A DNA stretch of 64,000 bases, from positions 930,001 through 994,000 of the forward strand of contig OX328113.1 of assembly GCA_946811185.2 (NCBI GenBank), in the 5' to 3' direction. This DNA is from Hippopus hippopus. Its lineage: Eukaryota; Mollusca; Bivalvia; Cardiida; Cardiidae. Shown here piece after piece: positions 1 to 12,273 of this stretch (position 1 is its first letter; every line of letters begins with the position of its first letter). The position numbers and the translations under genes were made by a program. The notes under the pieces were generated by a model. That model saw only the letters and a program-made list of their open reading frames with translations, was not told the origin of the DNA and searched no databases.

Positions 1-535
1 GGAAATAATCAAATTGCAGCCAATATTTGTCCCCTAAAACGAAGGACTTTGTTAATGCTTTATTTTGTTTTACAATCCTAGTGGCAAAAATGTTAAAGTC
101 GGCAAACCGATCAAAACACAGCCGCAACATTTTGGACACGAACAATATAAAATCATACGATAACCTTAGAACGTTCCGGTTCAGCATCTATATTTAGAAT
201 CGGGAAACCCTAAGCAAGAGTGAGTGACTGTAAACATTTCGGTGCAACTTATCCCCGAAATTACAAAATTCTTTGAATTTCATTGTTTTTAAGGCGAGTG
301 CGTTTGACGGGAGACATTAATGACCAAGATCAGCCCCGGACAAAGCAAATGCAGTGGGGTAATAAATTTTATTGATACGGCATCTGGAAATCTATTGACT
401 TGCAACAGATATGAGATAAAGGGGTACCCCCCCCCCAAGAAAATTTCTCCTCAAATTTAAACGATTTGAAAAAATGACCTGGTCGGCCCCTGAAAATACG
501 GAATTCCGTCACAATACGGAAAACTTTTACCCCTG
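1..535. mobile_element. Right-hand part of a transposon-like repeat
   Basis: Bases 1-293 recur with moderate divergence at 46,467-46,755, so this is dispersed repeat DNA. The block ends with cttttacccctg at 524-535 and the duplicated segment begins a few bases later. Such a CCCTG end matches the CAGGG-type inverted termini of other elements in the window. The left end lies outside the window. I see no coding sequence. Confidence 0.4.
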
Positions 536-1192
536 CAGTTTTACTTGTATATTTTATGGAACAAAAGTCCTAAACATATGAACTTTATGATTCTTTTTTT
601 TTTTTCATCATTTTAGTATCAGATCTGAAACATGATTGCTTGAGATTTGCAAGTAAAGGACTGAAATCTCCTGGATTATGGATGAGGAAAACCTTTCAGA
701 AATATTTAATTAAGTTCATACGGTCAAGTCTCAACACACACACACACTTCTTAGATATACACATTTTTTATGATCCTTTTTCCATTTTTTTTTTTTCTTG
801 GTCTTTTATTGAAGTTTTTCATTTTATTTCTTTTTTTCTAATTTCGTTGTCATTATTGTTTTTTTTAAACATTTTTTTTATTTTTATTTTTTTTTAAGTT
901 TTCATTTTATTTTATTTATTTATTTCCCCCCCCCCATTTTTTTAAGTATTTCCAATTTCTTTTCCATTTTATTCTTAAAAGTCCTTTTCGACTTTAGAAT
1001 TGTTATAGATATTAACGTTCTTACAAGAATCTTTGCTAATTCATTCACTCTCACACTTCTTAAATACACACAATTTTTTTTTCTTTTTATCATTTTTCCA
1101 ATTTTTTTGTCTTTTATTGAAGTTTTTCATAAAAAATATCAATTTTTATTTCTTTTTCTTCTAATTTTTTTTGGTCATAATTTTTTTCTTTC

Positions 1193-1223
<31 letters not shown>

Positions 1224-3219
1224 TAATTTTTTTATTTTATTGTTTTTTTCTTTTTCCATTTTTTCAAGTAAATTCAATTTCTTTTCCATTTTATCCTAAA
1301 AAGTCCTTTATTGACTTTGTTTAAAATTGTTATATTCTTGATGATACAAACATTCTTACAAGAATCTTTGCTAATTCATTCAATCTCACATGCATCCAGA
1401 AAGTAATGAACTGCTATGATGTATAAAAGGTATTTGGTCTTCAGTCATCATACTAGTTATTTGCTTGGAAAATAGTGCAGCACGTTCAAATTGCTTGTAA
1501 AATTAATGGATAAGTATGTACTTTGCAAAATCATATCCTTTGTAAAATTAACTACACCCTTCATCAGGTAGTAAACTGGTATTCAAATCTTTAAGTAAAC
1601 CTTAGTTGTAGTCTCTCTTAAAACAGTAGGGCAAAGGATCAGATGACCTGAACTATAGTGCTGTTCTTTAAATGTAGACAGCCCACTCTTACATGTCTAT
1701 GTAATCTTGTGTTTCAGTACCAGTAGGCATTCTTTTCTGCAGAAAATTTTTGACATCATTCAAATGAACTGAATCATTGTTTTTATTCTTGATGGTTGTG
1801 AAAGCATTATATCTATAGATCACCAAGACCTGAATGGCCGGTTTCAACTTCTAGTGGGTGCAGTGCTGTGCCTATTTCCTGTATTTCCTGGAAAGGCTTT
1901 GCAAGATCATGAATGCCTCAGAAAAGAAGATATTTAAATGACAACTCCTCTAACATGTTATTACAAACATCATGTACAGGCAATGGAAGCTAAAATTAGC
2001 TTCTTGATTGCACATAAGGTCTTTGTATTACTTGACCTAGTCATACTTTCAACCAGATTTCAAACTCATTTCTGATAATATTGCAACAAATTTTCTGGCT
2101 ACATCTCATTAACATTGGAATGACAATGTAGATTACAATGGGCATGTAAGATCTTTTTGACATTATCTTTAGTCAGGATGACCCAGTTAAAAAATATTAT
2201 CAAGTCCAGTATTCTGACCACAGTTCATTAATATTGGATCATAATGGAGTCTCTAGATACAGTTCACATATAAATTTAAAGACTGCAAAATTTGACCAAC
2301 AAATTGACCCACAATTTCAAACTACACAGATAACTTATGGCCATATTTCATGAGCAATGGACTATAAATGTGACCTAATTGGTGCACATTTTTTCCCCTG
2401 GCCATTTGACCTCCTTGTAAACCAAAGTTGATCCACTTTCAAAATACTAATAGTCCATTGATATTGTCAAACCTTCATAATTTTTTTATCATTGTACTGA
2501 AAATATCACCTCTAGAGTAAACCTTCTGTTTTTCTAGTGCCTAGTGAATGCAACTTTTTTACTGAAGGCAACGCATCATTGAACATGTACATACCAAGAC
2601 AAAAAAAATCTGCACCTGTGCATGATTTTCTGCAGTTCTTTATGTAATTATGTTCTTCTCAATCCCTGGCTGCATTTCTTTAACACCCATCTCAAAGAAT
2701 AAAGTCAAGGGTGAGAGAGGAATAAACCTTGATGCAATGACTATAATCAATCTAAGGGAAAAATAAATCCCCTGATGGAGATTCAAACCAGCGACCCTCT
2801 AGCCTCAAGTCCTGTACTCTACTTGATGTTTTTCCTAGGCTTTGTTTAAAAACTTCTATGCAAAGAAAGAAAATATATAAACGAGACTGGATGTACCTGA
2901 ATCAAGAGTAATAATGCATTCCACATTTGGAAGACTAAGGCTAAAGTCTTTTTGAAAACTTTTCACTGACAAAATCAGTGCAGAAAACTAAGAACCCTTG
3001 ATGGCCTAAATCCCTCTACTGGCAGTGATTCTGCTTATTTTCTAGCATTCATAATTATGTATGCATTGTGAATTAAATTGTGAAATAGTTATATTAAAAT
3101 TTGTCAAATATTAATATTGTAGAAAAGGTGAAACATACATTGCTTTCAATTTGCCTGGAACCACATGACCAAAGATTTTTTGAATTTCTTTAATTTTAGC
3201 CCTAAACAACTACACTGAT

Positions 3220-5150
3220 CCTTTCTTCCTGTCTTTCTCCCTCCCTATACCTTTCATCATTCCTCTTTTCATTTCCCTCCCCAACCTTCTGGTCCCTTCC
3301 CTACGTGCCCCTCCCCTTCATTTCTCCCTCCCCCCCATTTCTCCCCCCTCCCTTCCCCTTACCCTCCCTTCCCTTTACCCTCCCTCCTTACATTACCTTA
3401 TTTAACTACTCTACCATCCTACACTTTCTCTCTTCCCCTTTCTTCCTCCTTTCTCTCCCTTTCTCTCCCCCTTTCTTTCTCCTTTCTCTCCCTCCCTGTC
3501 CTCTCTGCCCCTTCCTTCCATTCTTCCTACTTTCTTTCCTTCCTCCTTTTCTCCCTTCCTTTCTTTCTTTTTCTCTCTATCCCTTCCTTCCTTTTTTCAC
3601 ACACTTCCCATTCCTTCCCCTTCTCTTTCTCTCATTCACTCTCTCTCTCTCTCTCTCTCTCCCCCTTACTTCCTTATTTTCTTTCGTTCCTTCTTCCTTC
3701 TGTCCTTTCTTCCTTCCTCTCCCCTAACCTTACATAAACCTACCTTCCTATCTACATTATATTTCCTTACTTATTAAACCTACCTATCTACCTATTTCAC
3801 CTACCAACTTGGTCTTTCTACCAACCTACCTACTCTATCTAATGACCTATCTACTCTAGATGTCTCACTCTACCTAATAAAACTCTAAAAACACCTACTC
3901 TACCAAATTACCTAGCTTCTCAACCTACCAACCTACTGATACACCTACCTACTAATCAAGCTACCAGTCTACCTGCCCATCCTTCCTGCCAACTGACTTT
4001 ACCTACACACATAAACTACCAGAAAAAATACCCTTCACCCTCTCTTCTCTATGCTTCCAACCCACCAACCAACCTACGTACCTACCTACCTACCTACCTA
4101 CCTCCTCTTTCTGCCTTTTCACTCTACCTACAGAACATACACTACCAAACTACCAACATGAATAACCTACATCATCTCCACTCTTCCCGCCCGGCTGACT
4201 CTACTTACCTACCTACATTATCTACCTACCTACCAACTTACCAATCGACCTACCTAGTGCACACTACTTACTTACCTACCTACCTACTCTTTCTGCCTAC
4301 TGACTCTACCTATCTACATACACTACTCACATGCCTACACTACATCCTCTCTACTGTTCCTACTACCCTGGCTGACTCTACAAACCTACCTACATAACAA
4401 ACCTAACTACCAACTCTTTCTACATAATGACTCTACATACATATAAACAAACTGACCTACTTACTTTACTCCACTTTTTCCATTCTACCTTCCTACTATA
4501 CCTACATTCCTACTCTCCTGAGCAACCTACTTAACCAACCTACAGACTGCCTTCCTACTCTACACTTTCTTCACTATAATTCTACTGACCTATCTTCCTC
4601 CTTACTCTTTACACCTTTCTACTTCTACCTTCCCTCTTCATCTACCCCTCTAGCCTGTTATTCATTTCTAACTTACTCACCTTCTATACCTACAATATCT
4701 TTATCAATATAGTTCCCTAATTAATCTCTCTTTACTATCTAAATTACTCTACTCAAACTATCTAGCTTAAATACTTAATCTACCAACTTAACCTACCTAC
4801 TTAAACTAATCTACCAACTCTACCCTACACTACTTACCTACCTATCTAACAATTCTACTCTACTTACCAACACTACTAAAACTACCTTACCTACTCAACT
4901 ACACTAACTACCTACATACTACCCCTCCTAACCCAAAACCCACCCCTTCCCACCCCACCCCACCCCACCCCACCCCACCCCTACCCCACCCATCCCCAAC
5001 CCTCCAAAAACCCAATCCCCACCCCTCCCTACAAAACCCAACCCGCAACCACTAACCCAACCTACAATCCAAGATACTTCCTCCCATTCTAAATCCAACA
5101 CAACTTAAACCAGCCCATCTTTTCTAAGAAAAACCCCCTTCCCAATTTCC
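3220..5150 (+). repeat. Polypyrimidine / CTAC tract of copy A
   Basis: About 2 kb in which the plus strand is almost free of G. A C/T-only part (cttccttcctt types) passes into irregular ctacctac arrays and then into a (ccccac)n block near 4,950-4,990. The minus strand of that last block has repeated G4 runs and could form a G-quadruplex. Frames at 3,305-3,727 and 4,158-4,397 are simple-sequence artefacts. Confidence 0.85.
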
Positions 5151-5459
5151 TGATTAGAATAGTGATAGCAATAAATTTACATACTCAGAGGGATAAAGTA
5201 TGACATGTGGTTCCAGTATTGTTAGATTGAATAAAGAAAGCTCAGGCTAAGAAATTATAACTAGGGTTCTACAATTGCTAGAATGTCTTTGCTATCAAAA
5301 AAATCGATACTTTGAAATTAAAGAAAAGCATAGAATAATGTAAAAGTAAAGAAAAGCATAGTACAATGTACAAGTAACTAGAGGCCCTGAAGGGCCTGAA
5401 ATTGCTCTACTGGCAGTGATTTTGTTTTTATGCTAGCATACATTATGAATTCCTGACGC

Positions 5460-6945
5460 AAAAAGAAAAAAATACGAAGATTAAAACAAGAAATGCTGAC
5501 TTCATCACTTAAACAAGAAATCGAAATTTTCAACTTGAAATGGCTACTTTTCCCATAATGTTTGTTTTATTTTATCAAAATCAATAGGATTGAGACTACT
5601 GACGAGATAAACAAACTGTGCAAGTTTCACAAAAATCTGATAACAAATGCAGACTTTTATCACGTAAACAAGAAATGAACATTTTCAAATTGAAATGGCT
5701 ACTTTTCCCAAACTGTTTGTTGGAGTTTTTTCAAAATCGATAGGGTTGAAGCTATTGATAAGATAAAGAAACTGTGCAAGGTTAATTGAAATCTGACCAC
5801 AAATGAAGACTTTATTGCGTAAACAAGAAATGAAAATTTTCCACTTGAAATGGCTACTTTTCTTTTACTGTTAGATTTTTTTCACAATCAATTGGGTTGA
5901 AGCTATTGATGAGATAAACAAATTGTGCAAGTTTCACAAAAATCTGATCACAAATGCAGACTTTATTGCGTAAACAAGAAATGAACATTTTCAAATTGAA
6001 ATGGCTACCTTTCCCATACTGTTTGTTTCGATTTTTTTCATAATCAATAGGATTAAAGGTATTGATGAGATAAACGAACTGTAAAAGTTTCACAAAAATC
6101 TGATAACAAATGCAGACTTTATCGCATAAACAAGAAATGAAAATTTTCAACTTGAAATGGCTACTTTTCCCATACTATTTGTTGGATTTCTCAAAATCAA
6201 TAGGGTTGAAGCTATTGATGAGATAAACACACTGTGCAAGTTTCATGGAAATCTGACCACAAATGCAGGCTTTATCACATAAACAAGAAAAAGACTAATG
6301 GACAGACAGACGGACAGATCATGGATGGATGGACAATGGAAACCACGCCATGACATAAGCTCTGCTGACTTTCAGCCAGTACACCTAAAAATACAAAGAT
6401 TAAAACAAGAAATGCTGACTGCATTGCGTAAACAAGACATGAAAATTTTCAACTTGAAATGGCTACTTTTCCTATACAGTTTGTTGGGTTTTTTCAAAAT
6501 CAGTAGGAATGAAGCTATTGATAAGATAAACAAACTCTGCATGTTTCTTGACAATCTGACAACAAATGCAGACTTTATTGCGTAATCAAGAAATTGAAAT
6601 TTTCAACTTGAAATGGCTACTTTCCCCATACTATTTATTAGATTTTTTTCAAAATCAATCAGGTTAAAGCTATTGATGAGATAAACAAACTGTGCAAGTT
6701 TCACAAAAATCTGATAACAAATGCAGACTTTATCGCGTAAACAAGAAATGAAAATTTTCAACTTGAAATGGCTACTTTTCCCATACTGTTTATTGCATTT
6801 TTTTCAATAGGGTTGAAGCTATTGATAAGATAAACAAACTGCAAGTTTCACAAAAATCTGATAACAAATGCAGACATTTGCTTACACAAGAAATGAAAAA
6901 TTTCAACTTGAAATGGCTACTTTTCCCATACTGTTTGTTGAATTT
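5460..6945 (+). repeat. ~153-bp tandem array, copy A
   Basis: About ten units, recognised by aaatggctac at roughly 5,538, 5,693, 5,848, 5,999, 6,154, 6,458, 6,611, 6,766 and 6,911. One interval (6,298-6,370) is interrupted by a (ggacagac)n-rich insertion. No coding function is apparent. Confidence 0.85.
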
Positions 6946-7498
6946 TTGTGGTATTTGTCGAAGACAATACCACTATGAGTTCAAGATTGAATTTTGAAGA
7001 CCATGTATTGTGTTTTGTCCAAAGCCGAAGGAAATAAACCCAAATAAACGCAATTTTTCTCAAACAAATGAGTTTTTCGGTAGCACTCATATATGTAATT
7101 GGAAATGGCATGTTAAAATACACTGGATGAGGCCATCGATAAAGGAAATACTAATTTTTTATTGAAAATAGCTTCACTCATAGCCTTCTATTGGCGCAGT
7201 GATACTAAATTTGTCTACTGATCGCTTGGTCCTGGGCTTTTTCGTTCCAAAACCAGTTCGTCCCATGGCTTGTTCATCCCACGTTTGCGCGCTACTCCAT
7301 TTGAATCAGAATGAATATCTATATATCGAAATAATTGATTGTAATGTTGGGAATTAAACGTTAACCACCAAAGATATTTTAAAACCATGCTTTTTAGGTA
7401 CAAACTTAAGGTTGCCAAACTGTAATGGGATCGTGAAACATCGGCCAATGTCTGTCAATATTGGTATTTTACGTACAACAATAAGACTGCATCGGTAA
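6946..7498. other. No recognisable feature
   Basis: AT-rich single-copy-looking DNA. Short frames exist on both strands, but none has protein-like composition or plausible splice context. Confidence 0.5.
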
Positions 7499-7536
7499 GC
7501 TACGGCAGGGATCGTATATATGATCCCTGGCTACGG
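7499..7536. mobile_element. 24-bp palindromic micro-insertion with 7-bp target duplication
   Basis: A near-perfect 24-bp palindrome at 7,506-7,529 begins cagggatc and ends gatccctg. It is flanked on both sides by gctacgg (7,499-7,505 and 7,530-7,536). A second insert of the same kind lies at 9,141-9,178. The CAGGG ends match longer elements here, for example 51,956-53,728, which also has a 7-bp duplication. It looks like a transposon reduced to its two fused termini. Confidence 0.6.
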
Positions 7537-7689
7537 AGAACTGTTGGGCATTCACGTCAACTTCCGGACATTGCATGATTAAACTATTTATCGCCTTTTT
7601 TAAAATATAAAATGATACTTTATTAATGATACAAGATTTTTATAGTTGTGTTGTCGAATAATGTGACTGATAAAAAATAAATACGAAAA

Positions 7690-7783
7690 ATTACGAATTT
7701 TTCGGACACTTCCGGTGATGTTGTCATGCAATTTCGCGACGCTGAAGGCCGATTCTCGCGGAACAGAAAAGAAAAGCTGCCAG
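7690..7783 (+). promoter_or_regulatory. Possible promoter / non-coding first exon
   Basis: A locally CpG-richer stretch carries cttccgg (ETS-like), which also occurs near 7,561. It ends at a good splice donor, CAG|GTATTG, at 7,783. It lies upstream of the plus-strand gene that starts at 9,049 and could be its 5' untranslated exon. The evidence is weak. Confidence 0.25.
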
Positions 7784-9048
7784 GTATTGCCACAAGACCA
7801 ATTTAGACTGCCATAACTATGCTTGTGGATCCTTTGCGTGAGGCTTGTGTTCATGTTGAAGATGCGATGACAAGTGATAGTTGGACGGTTGGCCGACGGA
7901 TGTTGAATTCGATGTTCTTTCGAAAAACCTGAGACTGAGAGCGTGTCAATCGTGTCTTCTTGGGCCCATTTCCTTCACTTATGACAGCGTTGTGGGAGAA
8001 ATATAGAAAGGACTCAGTGGATATTTATATGTTAAATGTGAATTTCGTGATTTTATCATTAAATCAAGAGAATCCCATATTTGTTGCTAGTACTAAACTA
8101 AGTTCAGGCAGAGACATACAATACACATCAATGTCTCTGGTTCAGGTAAGACCTGTCATAGTTTCTGTTTATCTTCAAAAATTTTGGTATACCCAAGTTG
8201 TTTGCTTAAAGTACAGTACATATGTCTCTGACTCTTTTTTCTTTCTGCAGTGAAAAACATTGCTAAATGGACGGATACAGTACATGTATAAAAATGTATA
8301 TAATCAAGTACAATGTAAGCCCTTCCTTGAAGCCCTTCCTCCTATGTATAGTCTCAATCAGAAGACTTTTAGGGTGCTTCCTTTCACATTAAAATTTTGG
8401 ACATTGTTTTGTGCTTGGCATGGTCCAGGAGGCAATCGGTGAAAAACTGAAATAGCAGTGGGATACAGTTATCGTACTACAGAACTCCAAAGTATTAAAC
8501 TATGTAATACACAATGACCCAGAGTTCCCAATCACGCAAAATCGTACGTGAAACACGTACAAGTAAAATAAAAAACGTACAAAATAACAAACCTATATGT
8601 GAAATCGCGCACAAAAAATACAGACGAAGATCGAAATAAAAAGTAGGAAAGGCTTGCATAGAATGGCTCATGTAAAAGCAACTTTTTCGGAAAATGTAAA
8701 TCATCAGAAAAATTTGGGATTTCCAGCTTTCTATTTTTAGAACATTTACATGGTTGGCGTACTCGGTCTTTATTATAGTGATCAATAATTGCAGACTGGG
8801 ACTTGTTTGTTTAAAAAATTATCTGTTTTTCAGCTCTCCTTTCTTTAACGCAGTCTATGAAAAAGTGTTTTGTCGACGTCAATGTCTCTCGTCTGTAAAC
8901 TAACATGGGTAATAGCTCAGAAATGCGGTAGGCCTACTTTAGAAGCTTTCGGATTTGGGTTCCCGTAAGCAAGCAAGGTATACTAGTAGAACCATTCAAG
9001 AAAACAGAATTCATATTGAGTACAGTAGTCACCAGCCAGACTTCGACA
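7784..9048. other. Upstream region or intron, no gene recognised
   Basis: Mostly AT-rich sequence. The frames at 7,960-8,253 and 8,260-8,442 lack protein-like character. A 38-codon frame from about 7,819 starts plausibly but stops with no usable donor, so I do not call it. Confidence 0.4.
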
Positions 9049-12000
9049 ATGGCTCTGTTGAGTGTTATGCAAAAGGCACGTGAAAAGATGAGCATAAAGA
9101 CTACTAGTTATCACTTTGTCAAGTAATTATTTTACTATTTGTTACATCAGGGATCAAATATATGATCCCTGGTTACATGTAAAAATGTAAATTCGCTTTG
9201 TAGATCTATATGATTGTCCTTCACCTGAAAGAGGATGAGGCATTTAAGAAAACAATTAGAGTTGTAGGCATACTAATTTTTCTGAATTTGTACCCCCATT
9301 TTTTTTTCTTATACCCCCATTTTTCAATGGTAGGGGGTACAAAACCTCCAAATGAAAATTTCAATGGGAACACTGATGACCCTAGTCTCCAAAACATATT
9401 GGGCAGCATTCACAGCTTTAAATTCTGAAAGCTGAATCAGGCCCTTGTAAATTGCAGATACTCCTCAGAATTCCATCTACTTCTTGTTTGTTACTGTCAA
9501 ATGTTTATATGAATTTTAAAATGTTCTACAACATACCAAATCAAAAAACCTGCCAGCTAAAGTTAGAAATGGCGACAAAACCTTTTCTATGAAAAAAAAA
9601 AAAAATGGAATTTGGGTGGGAAAAAAAAACCCACAGAAAACGTCGAGGGAAGAGCAGAAATTGCTTGTAAAAAGCAACCTCTCAGCTTGCCAACAATATT
9701 TTCACAAGTATAAGCAATTAAAGAATTCCTTGGCAGACTGCTGGATCCTGTATAATTTGTAATTTTCGTTGTTTTTATGACTAGAGACTGTGAAGTTTCA
9801 AATTATTTCATTATACAGTAGGTATAACTTTAATACATGGTAAAGCAATGAACTGTATTCCTATGAAACATTTTTTTTTACAGTCATGATTGATAGCCTG
9901 GTTGGACTTTACAGAGTTAACAACTTTCTGCTTTTTGAAGCCGATTAGTGATGCAAATCTAAAGAATATGGAAGAGCGATCTGGAGAAGCAATTGCATTA
10001 CTGGCTGTGGAAACCACCCAACTAGCTGCTAAGCAGGCATACATAAGAAAAATACAGTAGGTTTTACATTTTTAAGCCTTTTTTTTTAAATGAAAATAAT
10101 AATTAATGCTGTCTCCTACAGAAACAGATAGGGAGGCAAAATGAAATTGAAATTCAAAATGATCAGCTATGCTTTGATTTTTGGCTATAAGAAATTATTA
10201 GGTTGATTTTTCTAAACCCTTGAATGGTGTAATTAGGAGCATGCTGCATATTTAAACCCTTTACCACACAATTCCATGTTTTAGGGACCTAGAGGAAGAA
10301 GCCTTCTTAAAATGCTATGGTAAAGGGAGAAGATGCTGGTTACCAGCATTTTCTCCTTTTTTCCACAATGGTTTTTACACATTCGAAAGCAAATCATCAT
10401 TTGAGCCAAGTTTAATTTTTTTGTCTGCAAATGCTTTGAATTTGGAAAAGGCAAAAAATTTATCATCTGGTACAGGGTTAACTATTGCTTGATGCCAGGG
10501 GCACATTTTTTTCCTGATCTTGCCATGCATTTTGAAAATCTTCCAGTTTCGCGTTTGTACATATATGTCTATATTTTGGTTTTTGACTATCAGAAATGTC
10601 TTGTCAAAATTGAAAGCATTTGCAGACGACAATTTAAATATGGCTTATTTAAGGTAATATTTGCATAAAATTGTGTCAACTCTTGGTTATAAACACCTAT
10701 TGACAGTGCTACTATTATCAAATAACTTTGTGTCTGTACTAGTTGAAAATAAGTTTTGCCTTCTGTGCAATATCTGCAGGACATATGAATCAAGTTTTGA
10801 AATGCCATAGGCTGATGATTTTACCTTTCATGGTATTTAAGTATTGTGGGAAAAAAGAGAAAGTGTCTTGCAGAGCAAATTCCTGCTTTTTCCACAATTT
10901 TTTTAAAGTCATTTATATCAGGTATGCTTAAAGACAAGGATTCTATGCAACTAGGGACATAACCTCTGTTCTGAATATGTTGACCTTTCACATTAAGATG
11001 TGAAATCCTTTTTACTGTGCCAAAATGACCTTTCTGGACAATCAGAACTGTAATTTTGGTATTCAAATATTTTTTTTTTGAGTTAGACAAAGGGACACAG
11101 ATCTGAAGCTCATGTTAAAGCATTGTGGAAAAGATAGCATATTATCCTACCTGCTTTGACTTCTTTTTCCACAATTTCAATATCTTTTTGTTGAGAATTT
11201 AATGCATAAAATCTGTATTAGAATGATTAGAATGAAACCAACAACCTTTTTTTTCTTTTTTTTTTTTCAAATTTAATATTGCTCACTTCATTTAACCTGA
11301 TCTTGACCTTTATGCTGAATATAGAAGTAGGCATATAAATAGAACTCTGACTATTTTTCGGATAGTTATTTATACACGGGAAGGTATACAGGTAAGCAAT
11401 TTAACCCTTAGCCTACAAAGCGCGACTTTAGGAGCTATTGGGATCAGCATGGATCAAGATCAGACTCACTGCACAGAAAGTGCAGTCTGATCTTGGAGCT
11501 ACACTATCCAGTGAGGAAATATTTCTCCCTGAAATAACTTTGAAGTTTCAATATTTCCTTTTTTTACTATTGACTGGAAAGTTTTCAACCAACATATTCA
11601 GTAGGTTGAGGGTTGATTGGCTTAAACCATGCGTTACCATTCGGGACATATGCTGAGCGATGCTGAGGATAAAAATAGAATATTAATCTATTAAATGATT
11701 TTGAACAGGGTCAGGTTAAACGAAGTAGATAATAACTAGCATTTTATTTCAAATTATGAAAATCATTAATATCACATACACTCAGTGATTAATCTGGCAA
11801 TGTGTCACCAAGTGGCGTAAACACACAGAGAGATAAATATTTATATATGGGCCATGCTCTATGAAAAAGGGACTTAATGCATCTCTGTGATGATCTATTA
11901 TACCAAGCAAGGCATCATATGATTATGGGTCTATAAACTCCATTTTGTCTAAAAACCAACTGAATCATGAGGTAGACTGGTCCATGGACATACAGAAAAT

Positions 12001-12273
12001 CTTTAAACAGCAAACATTGTGGGCCCATGTAAGCCTGGGTGGACCGCACAGGCTGACCTGGGTCAATTCTTTTTGTAGTTGCAGCTCCCTTTTCATCGAG
12101 CATGGCTCAATTATATATACATATTCACAGGTATTGGTTATGAGCAACATGTGGATACCAAACAGATTCCATCTGCTATTCAACGTGGCAATTTCAAACC
12201 TGTCCATTTATCTGGAAATCCAGTTCTTGAAGAAACAGTTCCAAAAGTGTCTCTCTATTTTGATAAACTGTAA
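9049..12273 (+). CDS. Small spliced host gene, 116 aa, unknown function
   Basis: Predicted coding exons are 9,049-9,122, 9,949-10,056, 11,366-11,391 and 12,131-12,273. All junctions are GT-AG, the phases match (2, 2, 1) and the total is exactly 117 codons including TAA. The ATG sits in a strong Kozak context (gacaATGg). Exon 2 encodes a helical stretch (residues about 26-60). The last exon is Gly/Pro/Tyr-rich, contains GIGYEQHVDT, and ends LYFDKL. Donors are AA|GTAATT, CA|GTAGGT and ACAG|GTAAGC, the last excellent. Exon 3 is a 26-nt micro-exon. I do not recognise the family. Exons 2 to 4 are the more secure part. The first exon and the acceptor at 9,948 are the weakest, because an alternative acceptor lies at 9,940. 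Introns contain several MITEs. Confidence 0.5.
9141..9178. mobile_element. 24-bp palindromic micro-insertion, second copy
   Basis: A 24-bp near-palindrome at 9,148-9,171 (cagggatc...gatccctg) is flanked on both sides by gttacat (9,141-9,147 and 9,172-9,178). It lies within intron 1 of the small host gene, about 20 nt after the predicted donor. Confidence 0.6.
10254..10481. mobile_element. TTAA foldback MITE, family 1
   Basis: The termini are (ttaa)accctttacc and ggtacagggttaa. The core is a long inverted repeat centred on gctggttaccagc, with arms rich in gggaaaaggagaaaa and ttttctcctttt. It belongs to a family with at least a dozen copies in the window. It is non-coding. Confidence 0.75.
10560..11180. 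repeat. Degenerate family 1 MITE fragments
   Basis: Fragments show the family hallmarks: gaaagcatttgcagacgac at 10,606, and decayed hairpins gtgggaaaaaagag/ctttttccacaa (10,846-10,905) and gtggaaaagat/ttctttttccacaat (11,123-11,180). No intact ends are present. Confidence 0.5.
11401..11615. mobile_element. TTAA foldback MITE, family 2
   Basis: The left end is ttaacccttagcctac and the right end gtaggttgagggttga. The middle is an inverted repeat around atcaagatcagact and agtctgatcttg. The same family recurs at 16,791-16,979 and 24,627-24,815. It begins about 10 nt after the donor of the 26-nt micro-exon. Confidence 0.6.
11860..12110 (+). repeat. Dispersed repeat (paralogue at 54,060-54,320)
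   Basis: It shares gcatctctgt, cattttgtct, the block ending ggctgacctgggtc and the following gcagctcccttttca with 54,060-54,320 in the same orientation. It is non-coding and ends just before the last exon of the host gene. Confidence 0.5.

Larger units (their letters stand above)
539..6945 (+). repeat. Segmental duplication, copy A
   Basis: This stretch is closely similar base for base to copy B (from about 17,009) and copy C (from about 24,840). In order it contains a T-rich tract with (CA)n and poly-T (720-1,410), a conserved non-coding stretch (1,410-3,200), a polypyrimidine tract and a ~153-bp tandem array. It lacks the SINE, TTAA MITE and Tigger-like insertions of copy C, so it gives the empty site for each. 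The long frames inside it are low-complexity translations. Confidence 0.85.

Noticed and set aside
3305..3727. 140-aa Pro/Leu/Ser frame (also 19,728-20,171)
   Set aside because: It is a translation of the polypyrimidine tract, with no amino-acid complexity.
3780..4420. CTAC arrays as interstitial telomere or coding repeats
   Set aside because: The unit is irregular and is not the metazoan TTAGGG. Frames are Thr/Tyr/Leu/Pro simple sequence.
5460..6945. ~153-bp array as a CRISPR
   Set aside because: Units are diverged and contiguous, with no short identical repeats separated by unique spacers. The genome is animal.
7819..7932. 38-codon frame starting MLVDPLREACVHVED
   Set aside because: Short, stops in frame, no usable donor and no downstream partner in phase.
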